A stretch of DNA of 64,000 bases. Origin: Erythrobacter sp. NAP1. GTDB lineage: Bacteria > Pseudomonadota > Alphaproteobacteria > Sphingomonadales > Sphingomonadaceae. The notes beneath the pieces are model-generated. The model was given only the letters and a program-made list of their open reading frames with translations. It was not told the origin of the DNA and made no database searches. The position numbers and the translations under genes are program-made. Location of the stretch: contig NZ_CH672390.1 of assembly GCF_000152865.1 (NCBI RefSeq), forward strand, positions 2,149,468 through 2,213,467, in the 5' to 3' direction. Shown here piece after piece: positions 26,159 through 35,069 of the stretch. Each line of letters begins with the position of its first letter. Position 1 is the stretch's first letter.

Positions 26159-28603
26159 ATGAACACCCAGTTCCCAACCACCCAGTTCGAAGTCACAGCG
26201 ATCGCGGTCGCCATCGAAGGCGCGATCGAGCATGCCGTTCGCCAGATCCCGCCAGCATGGCCGCTGTCGGCGACCGTCGCGGTCAATCCGTTCCTCGGCC
26301 AGACCGAAGAGACGCTCGCCGCGACCGCCGCGCGCCTTCGCCGCGTGGGCGGCGTGCCGGTCACCATGCCGCGTTCCTGGTATCGAGAGAGGATCGCCGA
26401 GGGTGAGATCACCAGCGACGACCTCGCCGCCGCGCTCGCCGCTTCGCCGCACTCGCCAAAGCCGTCGTCAATGGAAGCGCTCAAGTTCGAAGTGCAGACC
26501 GAGAGCAACAAGCCCACAGCCCTCCCCACCATCGCAGACCTTGCTTCCGATGCGAGCGGCACCGACTGGGCGGGCGTGTGCGCGGATCGCACCGGGTCGT
26601 GGCTGTCGAGCTATTTCGATGAAGGCCAGGCGCTTTGGCCCGCCATTCCGGGCCGCTCGGCCTGGGCGGCGTGGCGCACCTATGCGACACATGATCTGAC
26701 GCCTGAGATCATGGGGCTTTCGGGCTTTGGCCGGATCGTCGCCGAAGCGCCGCAGAACCCCAAAGTTCTGATCGCGCGCGCGGTCGAGACATTGGGCCTC
26801 AGGGACGAGGAGATGGCGACCTATTTCCACCAGCTGCTGTTCTCGCTGGGCGGCTGGTCGCAATATGCGCGATACAAGCTGTGGCAGGCCGAACTTGCAG
26901 GCAAGACGGACGAGGTGATCTCGGACCTGCTCGCGATCCGTCTGCTCTGGGAAGAGACGCTCTACCTGCAATATGCCGGTATGGTCGCTGACGAATGGCG
27001 TGAGACCCGCGCTGCCCACGCCCGCGACACGCGCGCCGACCGGGCCGACATTGTCGATGAGATCCTTCAGGAAGCCGCCGAGCGTGCTGCCCAGCGCGAC
27101 CTTGGCGCAGTGCTCGCAAGCGAAGGCCGCACGCCCACAACGGAGCGCCCCGCCATGCAAGCTGCGTTCTGCATCGACGTTCGTTCCGAAGTCTTCCGCC
27201 GCGCGCTCGAAAGCGTCGATCCGGCGATCCAGACATTGGGTTTTGCCGGCTTCTTCGGGCTTGCCGCAGAGCACCGCAGCTTTGCCTCCGACGTCGCCGA
27301 GCGCCGCCTGCCGGTGCTGCTCAACCCGTCGGTTCAGTCCGTCTCAGGCAGCGAGGGCGACAAAACCCGCGACCGCTCCACCCGCTTCACCGCCCGCGCC
27401 AAACGCGCATGGGGCCGTTTCAAGCTGGCCGCGGTTTCGTCCTTCGCCTTCGTCGAGGCGACGGGTCCGCTCTACGCTGCAAAGCTGCTGCGCGACACGT
27501 TCGGGCTTCAGACTTCTGGCAAATCACCCGAACCCGCACCGCGCCTGACGACGCGCATGGAGCTGAGCGAGCAGGTCGATGCGGCCGAGACGATCCTCAA
27601 GGCGATGTCGCTGACAGGCAATTTCGCGCCGCTCGTGCTGATCGCGGGACACGGTGCCAGCGTCACCAACAACCCGCATGCAAGCGCGCTTCATTGCGGG
27701 GCGTGCGGCGGCTATTCGGGCGAGGTCAATGCGCGATTGCTCGCTGGCCTGCTCAATACCGGAGCTGTGCGCGATGGCCTCGCGCAGCGCGGGATCGAAG
27801 TGCCCGCAGATACGATTTTCGTTGCCGCCCTGCATGATACGACCAAGGACGAAGTCACGATCTATGACGGCGACCTTGGTGGCGCAGCGCCCGATGAAGC
27901 GATCCGGCAGGCGCGCACCTGGCTGGCAATGGCGGGCGAGCTCTCGCGCACCGAGCGCAGCCGCCGCCTCCCCGGCGCTTCAAGCCAGCGCGACATTGCC
28001 CGGCGCGCACGCGACTGGTCAGAGGTTCGCCCGGAATGGGCGCTCGCCGGGTGCAAGGCCTTCATCGCTGCCCCGCGCCATCGCACCAGCGGCAAGGCGC
28101 TGGATGGTCGCGCCTTCCTGCACGACTACGATTGGCGCCATGACAAGGAAAACGGCTATTCGGTGCTCGAACTCATCATGACCGCACCGGTCGTGGTCGC
28201 GAGCTGGATCAGCCTGCAATATTACGGCTCGACCGTCGCTCCGCAGGCATTCGGTGCGGGCAACAAGCTCCTGCACAATGTCGTCGGCGGCATCGGCGTG
28301 TTCGAAGGCAATGGCGGCAACATGCGCGCCGGTCTTGCGTGGCAGTCGGTCCATGACGGCGAGAAGCTCGTCCACGAACCGCTGCGCCTCTCGGTCTGCA
28401 TCGAAGCGCCGACCAGCGCCATGAACGACATCCTTAAAGCGCATCCGCAAGTGCGCGCGCTGTTCGACAATCGCTGGCTTCACCTGTTCGCCATTGGCGA
28501 GGATGGCGAGCTCGCACAGCGCTATGTCGGCGACCTCAAGTGGGTGGCGGAGAACCCGGCCAAGTCGCAAGGCAGCGACCAGCCGGAATTCGCCTCCGCC
28601 TGA
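26159..28603 (+). CDS. dabA: DabA, zinc-dependent vectorial CO2 hydratase subunit (DUF2309)
   Basis: An 814-residue soluble partner of DabB. The proposed zinc site is visible: Cys338 and Asp340 in AFCIDVRSE, His498 in [12 protein letters not shown] and Cys513 in ALHCGACGG. The H-to-C spacing of 15 equals that in the Halothiobacillus protein. The complex is thought to hydrate CO2 to bicarbonate one-way in the cytoplasm. ATG at 26159 with AAGGAT upstream is chosen; the in-frame codons back to 25997 overlap dabB and are not conserved-looking. In a heterotroph this would supply bicarbonate for carboxylases at low CO2. Confidence 0.94.
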   Translation: MNTQFPTTQFEVTAIAVAIEGAIEHAVRQIPPAWPLSATVAVNPFLGQTEETLAATAARLRRVGGVPVTMPRSWYRERIAEGEITSDDLAAALAASPHSPKPSSMEALKFEVQTESNKPTALPTIADLASDASGTDWAGVCADRTGSWLSSYFDEGQALWPAIPGRSAWAAWRTYATHDLTPEIMGLSGFGRIVAEAPQNPKVLIARAVETLGLRDEEMATYFHQLLFSLGGWSQYARYKLWQAELAGKTDEVISDLLAIRLLWEETLYLQYAGMVADEWRETRAAHARDTRADRADIVDEILQEAAERAAQRDLGAVLASEGRTPTTERPAMQAAFCIDVRSEVFRRALESVDPAIQTLGFAGFFGLAAEHRSFASDVAERRLPVLLNPSVQSVSGSEGDKTRDRSTRFTARAKRAWGRFKLAAVSSFAFVEATGPLYAAKLLRDTFGLQTSGKSPEPAPRLTTRMELSEQVDAAETILKAMSLTGNFAPLVLIAGHGASVTNNPHASALHCGACGGYSGEVNARLLAGLLNTGAVRDGLAQRGIEVPADTIFVAALHDTTKDEVTIYDGDLGGAAPDEAIRQARTWLAMAGELSRTERSRRLPGASSQRDIARRARDWSEVRPEWALAGCKAFIAAPRHRTSGKALDGRAFLHDYDWRHDKENGYSVLELIMTAPVVVASWISLQYYGSTVAPQAFGAGNKLLHNVVGGIGVFEGNGGNMRAGLAWQSVHDGEKLVHEPLRLSVCIEAPTSAMNDILKAHPQVRALFDNRWLHLFAIGEDGELAQRYVGDLKWVAENPAKSQGSDQPEFASA

Positions 28604-28605
28604 GA

Positions 28606-30132
28606 TCAGCGCATCGCGGTGCGCTGGCTTGAGCCTGCAAGCTCGATTGCCTTCTCAAGCGCCGGATCGCGGCCTTCGAGATAGGCATCGAAGGTCATGG
28701 CGACATTCACCTGCGGGGTGACGCCCATGCCCTCCTCAAAACTGGCGGTGTTGTTCCACTGGCGGAACATCGGGATGCGCAACCGCATGTCGCTTTCTGG
28801 CAGGGTCAGGAAGAAGATCACGCCCGCCGTCGGTCCTTCCGCACTGCCGCCCGTTTTCTCGCCTACCGTCACGGTGTTGGGGCGGTCTGCGAGGTGCGCC
28901 AGAATGTTGGTGCTTCCAGAAGAATTGTTGCTGCTGGTGAGGATGATGAGCTTGCCGTCGAACGCTATGTCGGTCGGGCTGACCGTCCCGGTGTCCTCCA
29001 TGATCCCGTCACGCAAAGTGTAGCTGCCGTCGGCATTCGCGATGAAGCCGCGTGGGTCGGGGTTGAGCGCCGTCTGGTCCCACGTCCCGATCATCCCCTC
29101 CCACGGCGAGTGGTCGATGGTAGCCACGCGAAACTCACGCATGAAGCGCCGCTCGTCGGGCACGAGGTTCGCGACGAGCCCGATCGAGGCATCGGTCGAA
29201 CCCCCGCCATTGCGCCTCAGGTCCAGGATCAGCGTGTCGCGCCCCTCATCGCGCAGCGCGTTGAACAGCGGTTGGTAAAGCTCCTGCGGGTCGACCGGCG
29301 TGCGGTAATTGACGAAGGTGTCGACCGAGAGGATCGCGGCGTTTTCGCCCACCCGCTCGAACCGCACCGCGTCCTTGAAGTTTCGCGCCCGCCCAGCCTC
29401 GCGGCCAATCGCGAGCCATTGGGCGTAGTCAATGCGCGGTGCCTCGACCGTTTCAAGCGTGCCATCCACCCGGCGCACTTCGAGCGTCGCGGTCGCGGGC
29501 ACGTCCCATAGAAGCGCGCCGAAATGGTCGACCCCGCCGCCCATCACCTCGGTGCTCGCTGCGATCTCTCCGCGCCGGGCCCATTCGGTGAAGCCATCGA
29601 CCGGAATGTACTTGGCGACCTGATCGACCACATCGGCGAGAGCGCGGCCGTCGATCGAGAGGATTTCATCGCCGCGCGCGAGGCCCGTGCCCTCGCCAGC
29701 GATCTCGATCACCCCGCGCGCTTCGACGAGCTCCCAGCGAAACGGCATGTAGAGCGGCTGTCCTGCGCGGCCCTCTCGCATGGCATCGGGCAATTCGGCC
29801 TTGGTGTGGTCGCAGCGGATGTTGGTGAGCGCGAGCGTCACGGAGAGGTAGAAATCGCCCGAAGTCATGCCGCCACTTCCGCGCGCTTCGTCCAGGATCG
29901 TCTGCCACTGTGCGCGCATCTCCGCTTCGCTCGCATAGCGGGTGTAGCCGGGATGGATACGCGAATAGGCATCCTCGGCAATGGCGAGGTCGGCCGCGAT
30001 CTGCTCGGTGGTAAGCCACTCCTTTGCAGGATCATCATTGGCGGCGAGCGGGCTCGCAAAAGTGAGCGAGGCCATCACAGTCAGGGGGGCAGTCAGGGGG
30101 GCAGTCAGGGGCAGGTAAGCGAGGGTTTTCAT
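28606..30132 (-). CDS. S41-family (C-terminal processing type) secreted peptidase
   Basis: A 508-residue predicted periplasmic protein. A signal peptide containing the repeated LTAPLTAPLT precedes a helical N-terminal domain, a PDZ-like segment (GLARGDEILSIDGRALADVV) and the S41 catalytic core: LILDLRRNGGGSTDASI, LTSSNNSSGSTNILA (nucleophile Ser region) and TVGEKTGGSAEGP (general-base Lys). ATG at 30132 sits 8 nt after GGAG; TTG at 30138 is too close to it. The stop lies 2 nt from the convergent dabA stop. Substrate unknown; it resembles the tail-specific peptidases encoded near AraC regulators. Confidence 0.85.
   Translation of the reverse strand: MKTLAYLPLTAPLTAPLTVMASLTFASPLAANDDPAKEWLTTEQIAADLAIAEDAYSRIHPGYTRYASEAEMRAQWQTILDEARGSGGMTSGDFYLSVTLALTNIRCDHTKAELPDAMREGRAGQPLYMPFRWELVEARGVIEIAGEGTGLARGDEILSIDGRALADVVDQVAKYIPVDGFTEWARRGEIAASTEVMGGGVDHFGALLWDVPATATLEVRRVDGTLETVEAPRIDYAQWLAIGREAGRARNFKDAVRFERVGENAAILSVDTFVNYRTPVDPQELYQPLFNALRDEGRDTLILDLRRNGGGSTDASIGLVANLVPDERRFMREFRVATIDHSPWEGMIGTWDQTALNPDPRGFIANADGSYTLRDGIMEDTGTVSPTDIAFDGKLIILTSSNNSSGSTNILAHLADRPNTVTVGEKTGGSAEGPTAGVIFFLTLPESDMRLRIPMFRQWNNTASFEEGMGVTPQVNVAMTFDAYLEGRDPALEKAIELAGSSQRTAMR
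30078..30111. repeat. 12-bp tandem repeat (2.8 copies) in a signal-peptide coding region
   Basis: CAGTCAGGGGGG is repeated twice perfectly (30078-30089, 30090-30101), then CAGTCAGGGG. It encodes the LTAP repeat in the S41 peptidase signal peptide. The unit is a multiple of three, so copy-number change would lengthen or shorten the hydrophobic core without a frameshift. Confidence 0.9.
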
Positions 30133-30209
30133 ATTCAAGTCTCCTTCGCCCCTTCACCTAGCCATGCTGGCAGGCGATGCGCTGCAAGAGACCACATTGC
30201 TTGAGCTTT

Positions 30210-31343
30210 TTACGAATTGAGACGCTTGTATTCGGACGGCGTCACCCCGGCATGCGCCTTGAACGCGCGGTTGAAGCTCGCCTTCGACCCAAAGCCGGAG
30301 GACAGCGCCACATCGAGCAGGTTGACCTCTTCGCGAAGGATCATTGAGCGCGCATGCTCGACCCTGAGCGCGTTGACGAAGTGACTGAAGCTCGTCCCCA
30401 GCCCCTGATTGAGCGCGCGCGAGACATAGGCCTGGTTCATGCCGAAGCGCCGCGAAAGCGTCTGCAGCGAGAGCGAGGATTCAAGGTGCCACCCATTGGC
30501 GATCACCTGATCGCGCAGCCGCTCGCCCTCCGCCTGCCAGTCACGTTCCCTTTCGGTATTAGCGCTCTCCACCAATTGCTCGATAGAAACCGCATCGGGC
30601 GCGAGCATCTTGGGATAGGGCTGAGTTAGCCGGGTAAGCGCTTCAAGGGAGAGCAGCATAATCGCGGCGAGCACGGCGAGGTCCCACCAGAATGCATCGA
30701 CATAGGAGAGGCCCAGCGACAGGTAGAGCGCGGTTTCCAAGGCCCAGATCGCCGCAGCCACCACGCCGAGAACGATGAAATGCCCTATCCATGTCGGCTC
30801 GAAATCGTCCCCGTCCGAGCGGTTCGCATCCAGCCACGCCTTGTAGCCGCGCCGCATACGCAAGATCTCCCACAGCGACCATGCGCTAAGAGCGATTGCC
30901 GTGACCATCACGAGCGGCACGACGAAAGGCTCATGCACCGCATCGTTGAACGCCCACTTGGCGCGGTAATCGCCGAGCATGGTGAAGGCCCAGAGTTGGT
31001 AAAGCCAATAGATCGCGCCGGGTGCGAGCAGCCAATATTGCCCTCGCGGCGCAGCGCCATCGAGCAGCTGGCGCGCATGGAACAGGAGCAACGGACCGAA
31101 CAGCAAGGTGAGGTCAGTCGGCAGGAAGGTGAGCCCCGGCCAGATGTCATAAGCACCCGCAAAGCCAATGATCATCGGGATCGTCGTGATCGCAATCGCG
31201 ACGGCGAAAGCGGTGAACCAGGCGGAGGCGCGCCGTTCGATTCCGCGTGACAGGATGTAAAACTGCGCAACGAGAATGCTCGCCAGCACGCAGGCGAGCG
31301 CAACGCTGCGCCAGTTGAGGGTCAGTTGATCTGCGCCTTCCAT
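30210..31343 (-). CDS. Membrane-anchored AraC-family transcriptional regulator
   Basis: A 377-residue protein. Residues 1-245 contain about seven hydrophobic segments (for example VALACVLASILVAQFYILS, VVPLVMVTAIALSAWSLW). Residues 270-377 form an AraC double HTH (SLQTLSRRFGMNQAYVSRALNQ and LLDVALSSGFGSKASFNRAF, then GVTPSEYKRLN). Such regulators sense a membrane or periplasmic signal and bind DNA in place. It lies 77 nt before the S41 peptidase on the same strand, so it may control that gene. Confidence 0.88.
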   Translation of the reverse strand: MEGADQLTLNWRSVALACVLASILVAQFYILSRGIERRASAWFTAFAVAIAITTIPMIIGFAGAYDIWPGLTFLPTDLTLLFGPLLLFHARQLLDGAAPRGQYWLLAPGAIYWLYQLWAFTMLGDYRAKWAFNDAVHEPFVVPLVMVTAIALSAWSLWEILRMRRGYKAWLDANRSDGDDFEPTWIGHFIVLGVVAAAIWALETALYLSLGLSYVDAFWWDLAVLAAIMLLSLEALTRLTQPYPKMLAPDAVSIEQLVESANTERERDWQAEGERLRDQVIANGWHLESSLSLQTLSRRFGMNQAYVSRALNQGLGTSFSHFVNALRVEHARSMILREEVNLLDVALSSGFGSKASFNRAFKAHAGVTPSEYKRLNS

Positions 31344-31470
31344 CAGGCGGCTGTCTGTTCAGGAATGTTCATGCCCCTCGCCCCCTACATCCCTCACGCC
31401 GCTGGTCGTCTCAAATCATGCGAAGCGCGCTCAAGCTCGCAAAGGATTTAAGAATTGAGACGTGTGCCTT

Positions 31471-32502
31471 TCAGCCGGCCTCAGCCGCGGCGCGGTGGAC
31501 CTGCTCGACGAACGCGGCCTTTTCCGATTCCTCCAGAAACGAACCCTCGAACGAGTTTGCCGCCAGCGTCGTGATGTCCTCGATCGAAAGGTCGAGAGCT
31601 TCGGCGACCGCACGGTAATTGTCGTTGATGTAGCCGCCGAAATAGGACGGGTCGTCCGAGTTTACCGTCGCTTTCACCCGGCTTTCGAGCATGGTGCGAA
31701 CCGGGCTCTTGGCGATGTCGTCGATTACGCAGAGCTTGAGGTTTGAGAGCGGGCAAACGGTCAGCGTGTGGCCTTCGCGCACGATCCTCTCGACCAATGC
31801 CGTATCTTCCAGCGCGCGGTTGCCATGGTCGATCCGGTCGACTTCAAGCACGTCCAGTGCCTGCCAGACATATTCGGGCGGCCCTTCTTCGCCCGCATGT
31901 GCGACTAGCTTGAGACCAAGCTCGCGGCACTTGGCGAAGACGCGTGCGAATTTCTCCGGCGGATGGCCTACTTCGGACGAATCCAGCCCAACACCCTCGA
32001 TCCGCTCAAGCCACGGCATCGCCTCTTCCAAGGTGGCAAAGGCCTCTTCCTCCGACAAATGGCGCAGGAAGCACATGATGAGCTTGTAGCTGATGCCAAG
32101 CCGTGCCTTGCCTTCGTCGAGTGCGCGAAGGATGCCGGTGATGACCGTCTCGAACGCAATGCCGCGCTCGGTATGGCCCTGCGGGTCGAAGAAGATCTCG
32201 ACATGGCGCACATTGTCGCGATGGACACGCTCGAGATAAGCGATGGTGAGGTCGTAGAAATCCTGCTCCTCCACCAGTGCCTGCATGCCGAGGTAATAGA
32301 GGTCGAGAAACTCCTGCAGGTTCGAAAACTGATAAGCGGCGCGCACTTCCTCGACGCTGGCATAAGGCAGATCGACGCCGTTGCGCTTCGCCAGTTCGAA
32401 CATCATTTCCGGCTCAAGCGAGCCTTCGATATGTAGATGCAGTTCGGCCTTGGGCACCGCGGCGATGAATGCCTCGCGGGTCTTGGTTGCGGCCCGGTCC
32501 AT
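31471..32502 (-). CDS. Adenine deaminase (adenosine deaminase-like family)
   Basis: A 343-residue metal-dependent amidohydrolase. PKAELHLHIEGSLEPEMMF holds the N-terminal H-x-H, LVAHAGEEGPPEYV and DRIDHGNRA carry further metal-binding and catalytic residues, and VNSDDPSYFGGY the final Asp pair. The segment GLDSSEVGHPPEKFA is the form seen in bacterial adenine deaminases rather than true adenosine deaminases. It would convert adenine to hypoxanthine, which the overlapping upstream phosphoribosyltransferase could salvage to IMP. ATG at 32502 shares a base with that gene's stop (TGATG) and has AAAGGA upstream. Confidence 0.88.
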   Translation of the reverse strand: MDRAATKTREAFIAAVPKAELHLHIEGSLEPEMMFELAKRNGVDLPYASVEEVRAAYQFSNLQEFLDLYYLGMQALVEEQDFYDLTIAYLERVHRDNVRHVEIFFDPQGHTERGIAFETVITGILRALDEGKARLGISYKLIMCFLRHLSEEEAFATLEEAMPWLERIEGVGLDSSEVGHPPEKFARVFAKCRELGLKLVAHAGEEGPPEYVWQALDVLEVDRIDHGNRALEDTALVERIVREGHTLTVCPLSNLKLCVIDDIAKSPVRTMLESRVKATVNSDDPSYFGGYINDNYRAVAEALDLSIEDITTLAANSFEGSFLEESEKAAFVEQVHRAAAEAG

Positions 32503-33068
32503 CAGGCTTGTCCTTTCAGTTTGAGTATCTCGTTCGCGCACGGTTTGTTTGCGCGGATTTCCTCGTCCGAAAGCCCGTTAAGCTCATGCGGGAAGATCAG
32601 CCAGTCCTCGGTCTCGCGCATATAGTAATCGGGCGTCAGGGCGGTCTGGTTTTTCGACGGCTTGTAAAAGACGGTCGCGATCTTGATCGTCTCGGGCGTG
32701 TTGCGGCGGCAGCGTTTGCCCAGCTCCTCGATGAATGCCTCGACCGAGCGGCCGGTGTCGAACACGTCGTCGACGATGAGGAGCGAATCCTCGGCATTGA
32801 GCGTGTCGATCAGGTAGCCGAGCGCATAGACTTTGACGTGGCGCGATTGCTCACCGATGCCGGTGTAGGACGAGGTGCGGATCGCGATGTGGTCGCATTC
32901 GAACCCGCGCGCTTCGAGCAATTCCTGCACCGCGATCCCGATCGGCGCGCCGCCGCGCCAGATGCCGACGATATGGCTTGGCACGAAGCCCGAAGCGATG
33001 ATCTGGTTCGCGAGTGCAAACGACAATTCGAGAAGTTCGTTCGCGTCCAGATACTGTTTTTCGTGCAA
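32502..33068 (-). CDS. Purine phosphoribosyltransferase (hypoxanthine/xanthine type)
   Basis: A 188-residue type I phosphoribosyltransferase. The PRPP-binding signature is LLIVDDVFDTGRSVEAFI and the pyrophosphate loop is WRGGAPIG. It is coupled to adenine deaminase by a TGATG overlap, forming a two-gene adenine-to-IMP salvage unit. Two TTG starts are possible: 33101 (no Shine-Dalgarno) and 33068, preceded by CGGAG with 7-nt spacing. The second is chosen, giving (M)HEKQYLDANELLE. The exact base used cannot be fixed from sequence. Confidence 0.85.
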   Translation of the reverse strand: MHEKQYLDANELLELSFALANQIIASGFVPSHIVGIWRGGAPIGIAVQELLEARGFECDHIAIRTSSYTGIGEQSRHVKVYALGYLIDTLNAEDSLLIVDDVFDTGRSVEAFIEELGKRCRRNTPETIKIATVFYKPSKNQTALTPDYYMRETEDWLIFPHELNGLSDEEIRANKPCANEILKLKGQA

Positions 33069-33231
33069 CGTGTGGCTCCGTCCGGTTCGAGTACGGTCCA
33101 AGAGCTAGCGATATTTCGAGAGCCGGTCCAATGCTGCGGCAAGACCGCCGGCTTTCATGGTTTAGCGTTTGTAAACACTACCAAATTACAGCGAGGTTCG
33201 AACTGGAATGGATGGTTTGAAGGGGGTTGTA

Positions 33232-35049
33232 ATGGGTTTCATGGGGTTCGGTCGCAAGACCTTTGGTCGCAAGGGTCTCGCCCCGCTTCAACCGGAGAAG
33301 CCCAAGTCCGGCCGGATTTTCGGCAATCGCCCATCGCGCGGCGGTGGTGGTGGCTCGCCATTCGATCGCTTCTATGCCGACGCGCGCGAGCTGGTCACCA
33401 ACCCATCCTATCCCGCATCCGGCTGCAACCAGGCGCTTGAGCTCCTCACCCCGGAAGAACGCGGCGATCTGCTCGCCGATATCGTCATGGGCCAAGGCCA
33501 TTACGGCGAATATCAGCGCGACGCGTCAGAAGCGCAGCTGATCGCGCAGCATGGCCTTTCAAGCCTCTGGAACAAGGAAGTCGAGGTCCGCAAGGAGCAT
33601 CTTGCCGCGCTGCTCACGATCCTGCTCCGCAACAAGGATTATCGCCAGCGCTACTATTACGAGACGCAGGTCTCCAAGCTGCTCAAACTGATCAACAGCG
33701 CGATCAAGCAGGGCGCTTACCTGTCCTCAGGCGATTGCGAGGCGCTCGCCGAGATGGCGAGCGAGATCCGGCAAGCGCGCTCGACCTATCGCAAGTCCGA
33801 CACCAAGAAGATGATCCTGCGCGCCGAGAAGCTAGAGAAGCTCGCCGGTGTCGAGGTGAGCGCGACCGAGTTCCTGATGGAGCGCTGTGAGGGCGCGGAA
33901 AACGAGTTTGCGATCCCCGACAAGGACCGTCCGAACGCGCAGTTCTGGGCCGACCTGCTGGCTGAGGTCGCGACCAATCTGAACGATATCCGTCTCGCCA
34001 CCAAGGGCTCGAAACGCGCCAATTGGGCGAGCACCGAAGCGGCCTTCAACGAGCAATGGCCCGCCTGCGGCGACGTGCGCCCGAGCTATACCGACTGGAA
34101 AAGTTCCGCCCAACCGGTCGCAGAGCTCAAGGCCAACAATGGCCGACGCAATGGCTGGGCCGATACGGAAGCCTACCGCACGCTCCCCGGCGCAATCGCG
34201 GGCGCGGTTGCGCATTCGCGATATGACTGGAGCATGGGCCAGATTCCCGGCCTCGATGTGCTGGCCGACCTTGAGAACCCCGCCTGGACCGCTTTGGTCG
34301 AGCATCTTATCACCCAGCGCCGCGCAACCAAGGCGACGAAAACCTGGCTCAAGGAAGCGCTTGAGCTGTGCAAGCCGCTCGGCCTCGAAACGGTGGAGGA
34401 GAAGCTGCACGATTGGCTTGCGCTGTTCCATTCGCCCGCGCTTGGCCGCGCGAACTACACCTCGGTCATCAATGGCGACCGCTTTGCCTACACGATCGAC
34501 CTGCTCGAAGAAGCGCATGGCGACTGGCCACAAGGCCACGCTGACGAGGTCGCAGCGCTTGGCAAGGCCATCGCGATCTGCGTCGCCAGCGGCAGCAGGG
34601 ACGGGATCAACTACGCGCTGAGCACCAATCTCGTGCTGACCGACGATCACAGCTACAAGAACAAGACCGCGACGACCGGCGTGCTTCACATGCCCAAGCC
34701 AAGCTACAAGCATGCCGACGGCCGCACCGCCTACAAGTCGCTTTCCAGCTTCATGCGGCTGAGCGTCGAGAACGAGGAATTCGTGCGCGGAGCGTTGTGG
34801 CTGGTGGCGCTGATGCCCAACCGGGCGCGCGCGATCGAGGCGCTGGAACTCACCGCACTGAGCGCAGCGACTTATCTTTGGACCGGCGAGGACGCGATGC
34901 GTTCGAAGATCATCGCCAACGCCGCCATCGCGACGCTGATCGCGATGGGGGGCGACGATGTCGATGCACCGGTGCTGCGCCTCTCGAAACTGGTCGAGCA
35001 CCGCACCGTTCAAGCACCGCTGCTCAAGCACCTCAACGCCGAAAGCTGA
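33232..35049 (+). CDS. Helical-repeat protein resembling the N-terminal part of MolR/DUF4132 proteins
   Basis: A 605-residue protein without signal peptide or membrane segments. It is almost entirely predicted helical. Segments such as TALVEHLITQRRATKATKTW, then LETVEEKLHDWLALF, and EEFVRGALWLVALM, then SKIIANAAIATLIAMGG resemble the HEAT-like scaffold of MolR/DUF4132 proteins, which often carry WGR domains; the DUF4132 C-terminal part itself is absent. The convergent neighbour ends 20 nt away and does carry a WGR domain. ATG at 33232 follows AAGGGGG at 5-6 nt and is preferred to ATG 33208. Family assignment is from pattern memory and should be tested. Confidence 0.55.
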   Translation: MGFMGFGRKTFGRKGLAPLQPEKPKSGRIFGNRPSRGGGGGSPFDRFYADARELVTNPSYPASGCNQALELLTPEERGDLLADIVMGQGHYGEYQRDASEAQLIAQHGLSSLWNKEVEVRKEHLAALLTILLRNKDYRQRYYYETQVSKLLKLINSAIKQGAYLSSGDCEALAEMASEIRQARSTYRKSDTKKMILRAEKLEKLAGVEVSATEFLMERCEGAENEFAIPDKDRPNAQFWADLLAEVATNLNDIRLATKGSKRANWASTEAAFNEQWPACGDVRPSYTDWKSSAQPVAELKANNGRRNGWADTEAYRTLPGAIAGAVAHSRYDWSMGQIPGLDVLADLENPAWTALVEHLITQRRATKATKTWLKEALELCKPLGLETVEEKLHDWLALFHSPALGRANYTSVINGDRFAYTIDLLEEAHGDWPQGHADEVAALGKAIAICVASGSRDGINYALSTNLVLTDDHSYKNKTATTGVLHMPKPSYKHADGRTAYKSLSSFMRLSVENEEFVRGALWLVALMPNRARAIEALELTALSAATYLWTGEDAMRSKIIANAAIATLIAMGGDDVDAPVLRLSKLVEHRTVQAPLLKHLNAES

Positions 35050-35069
35050 GGCGGGGCAAGGCGAGGCGT

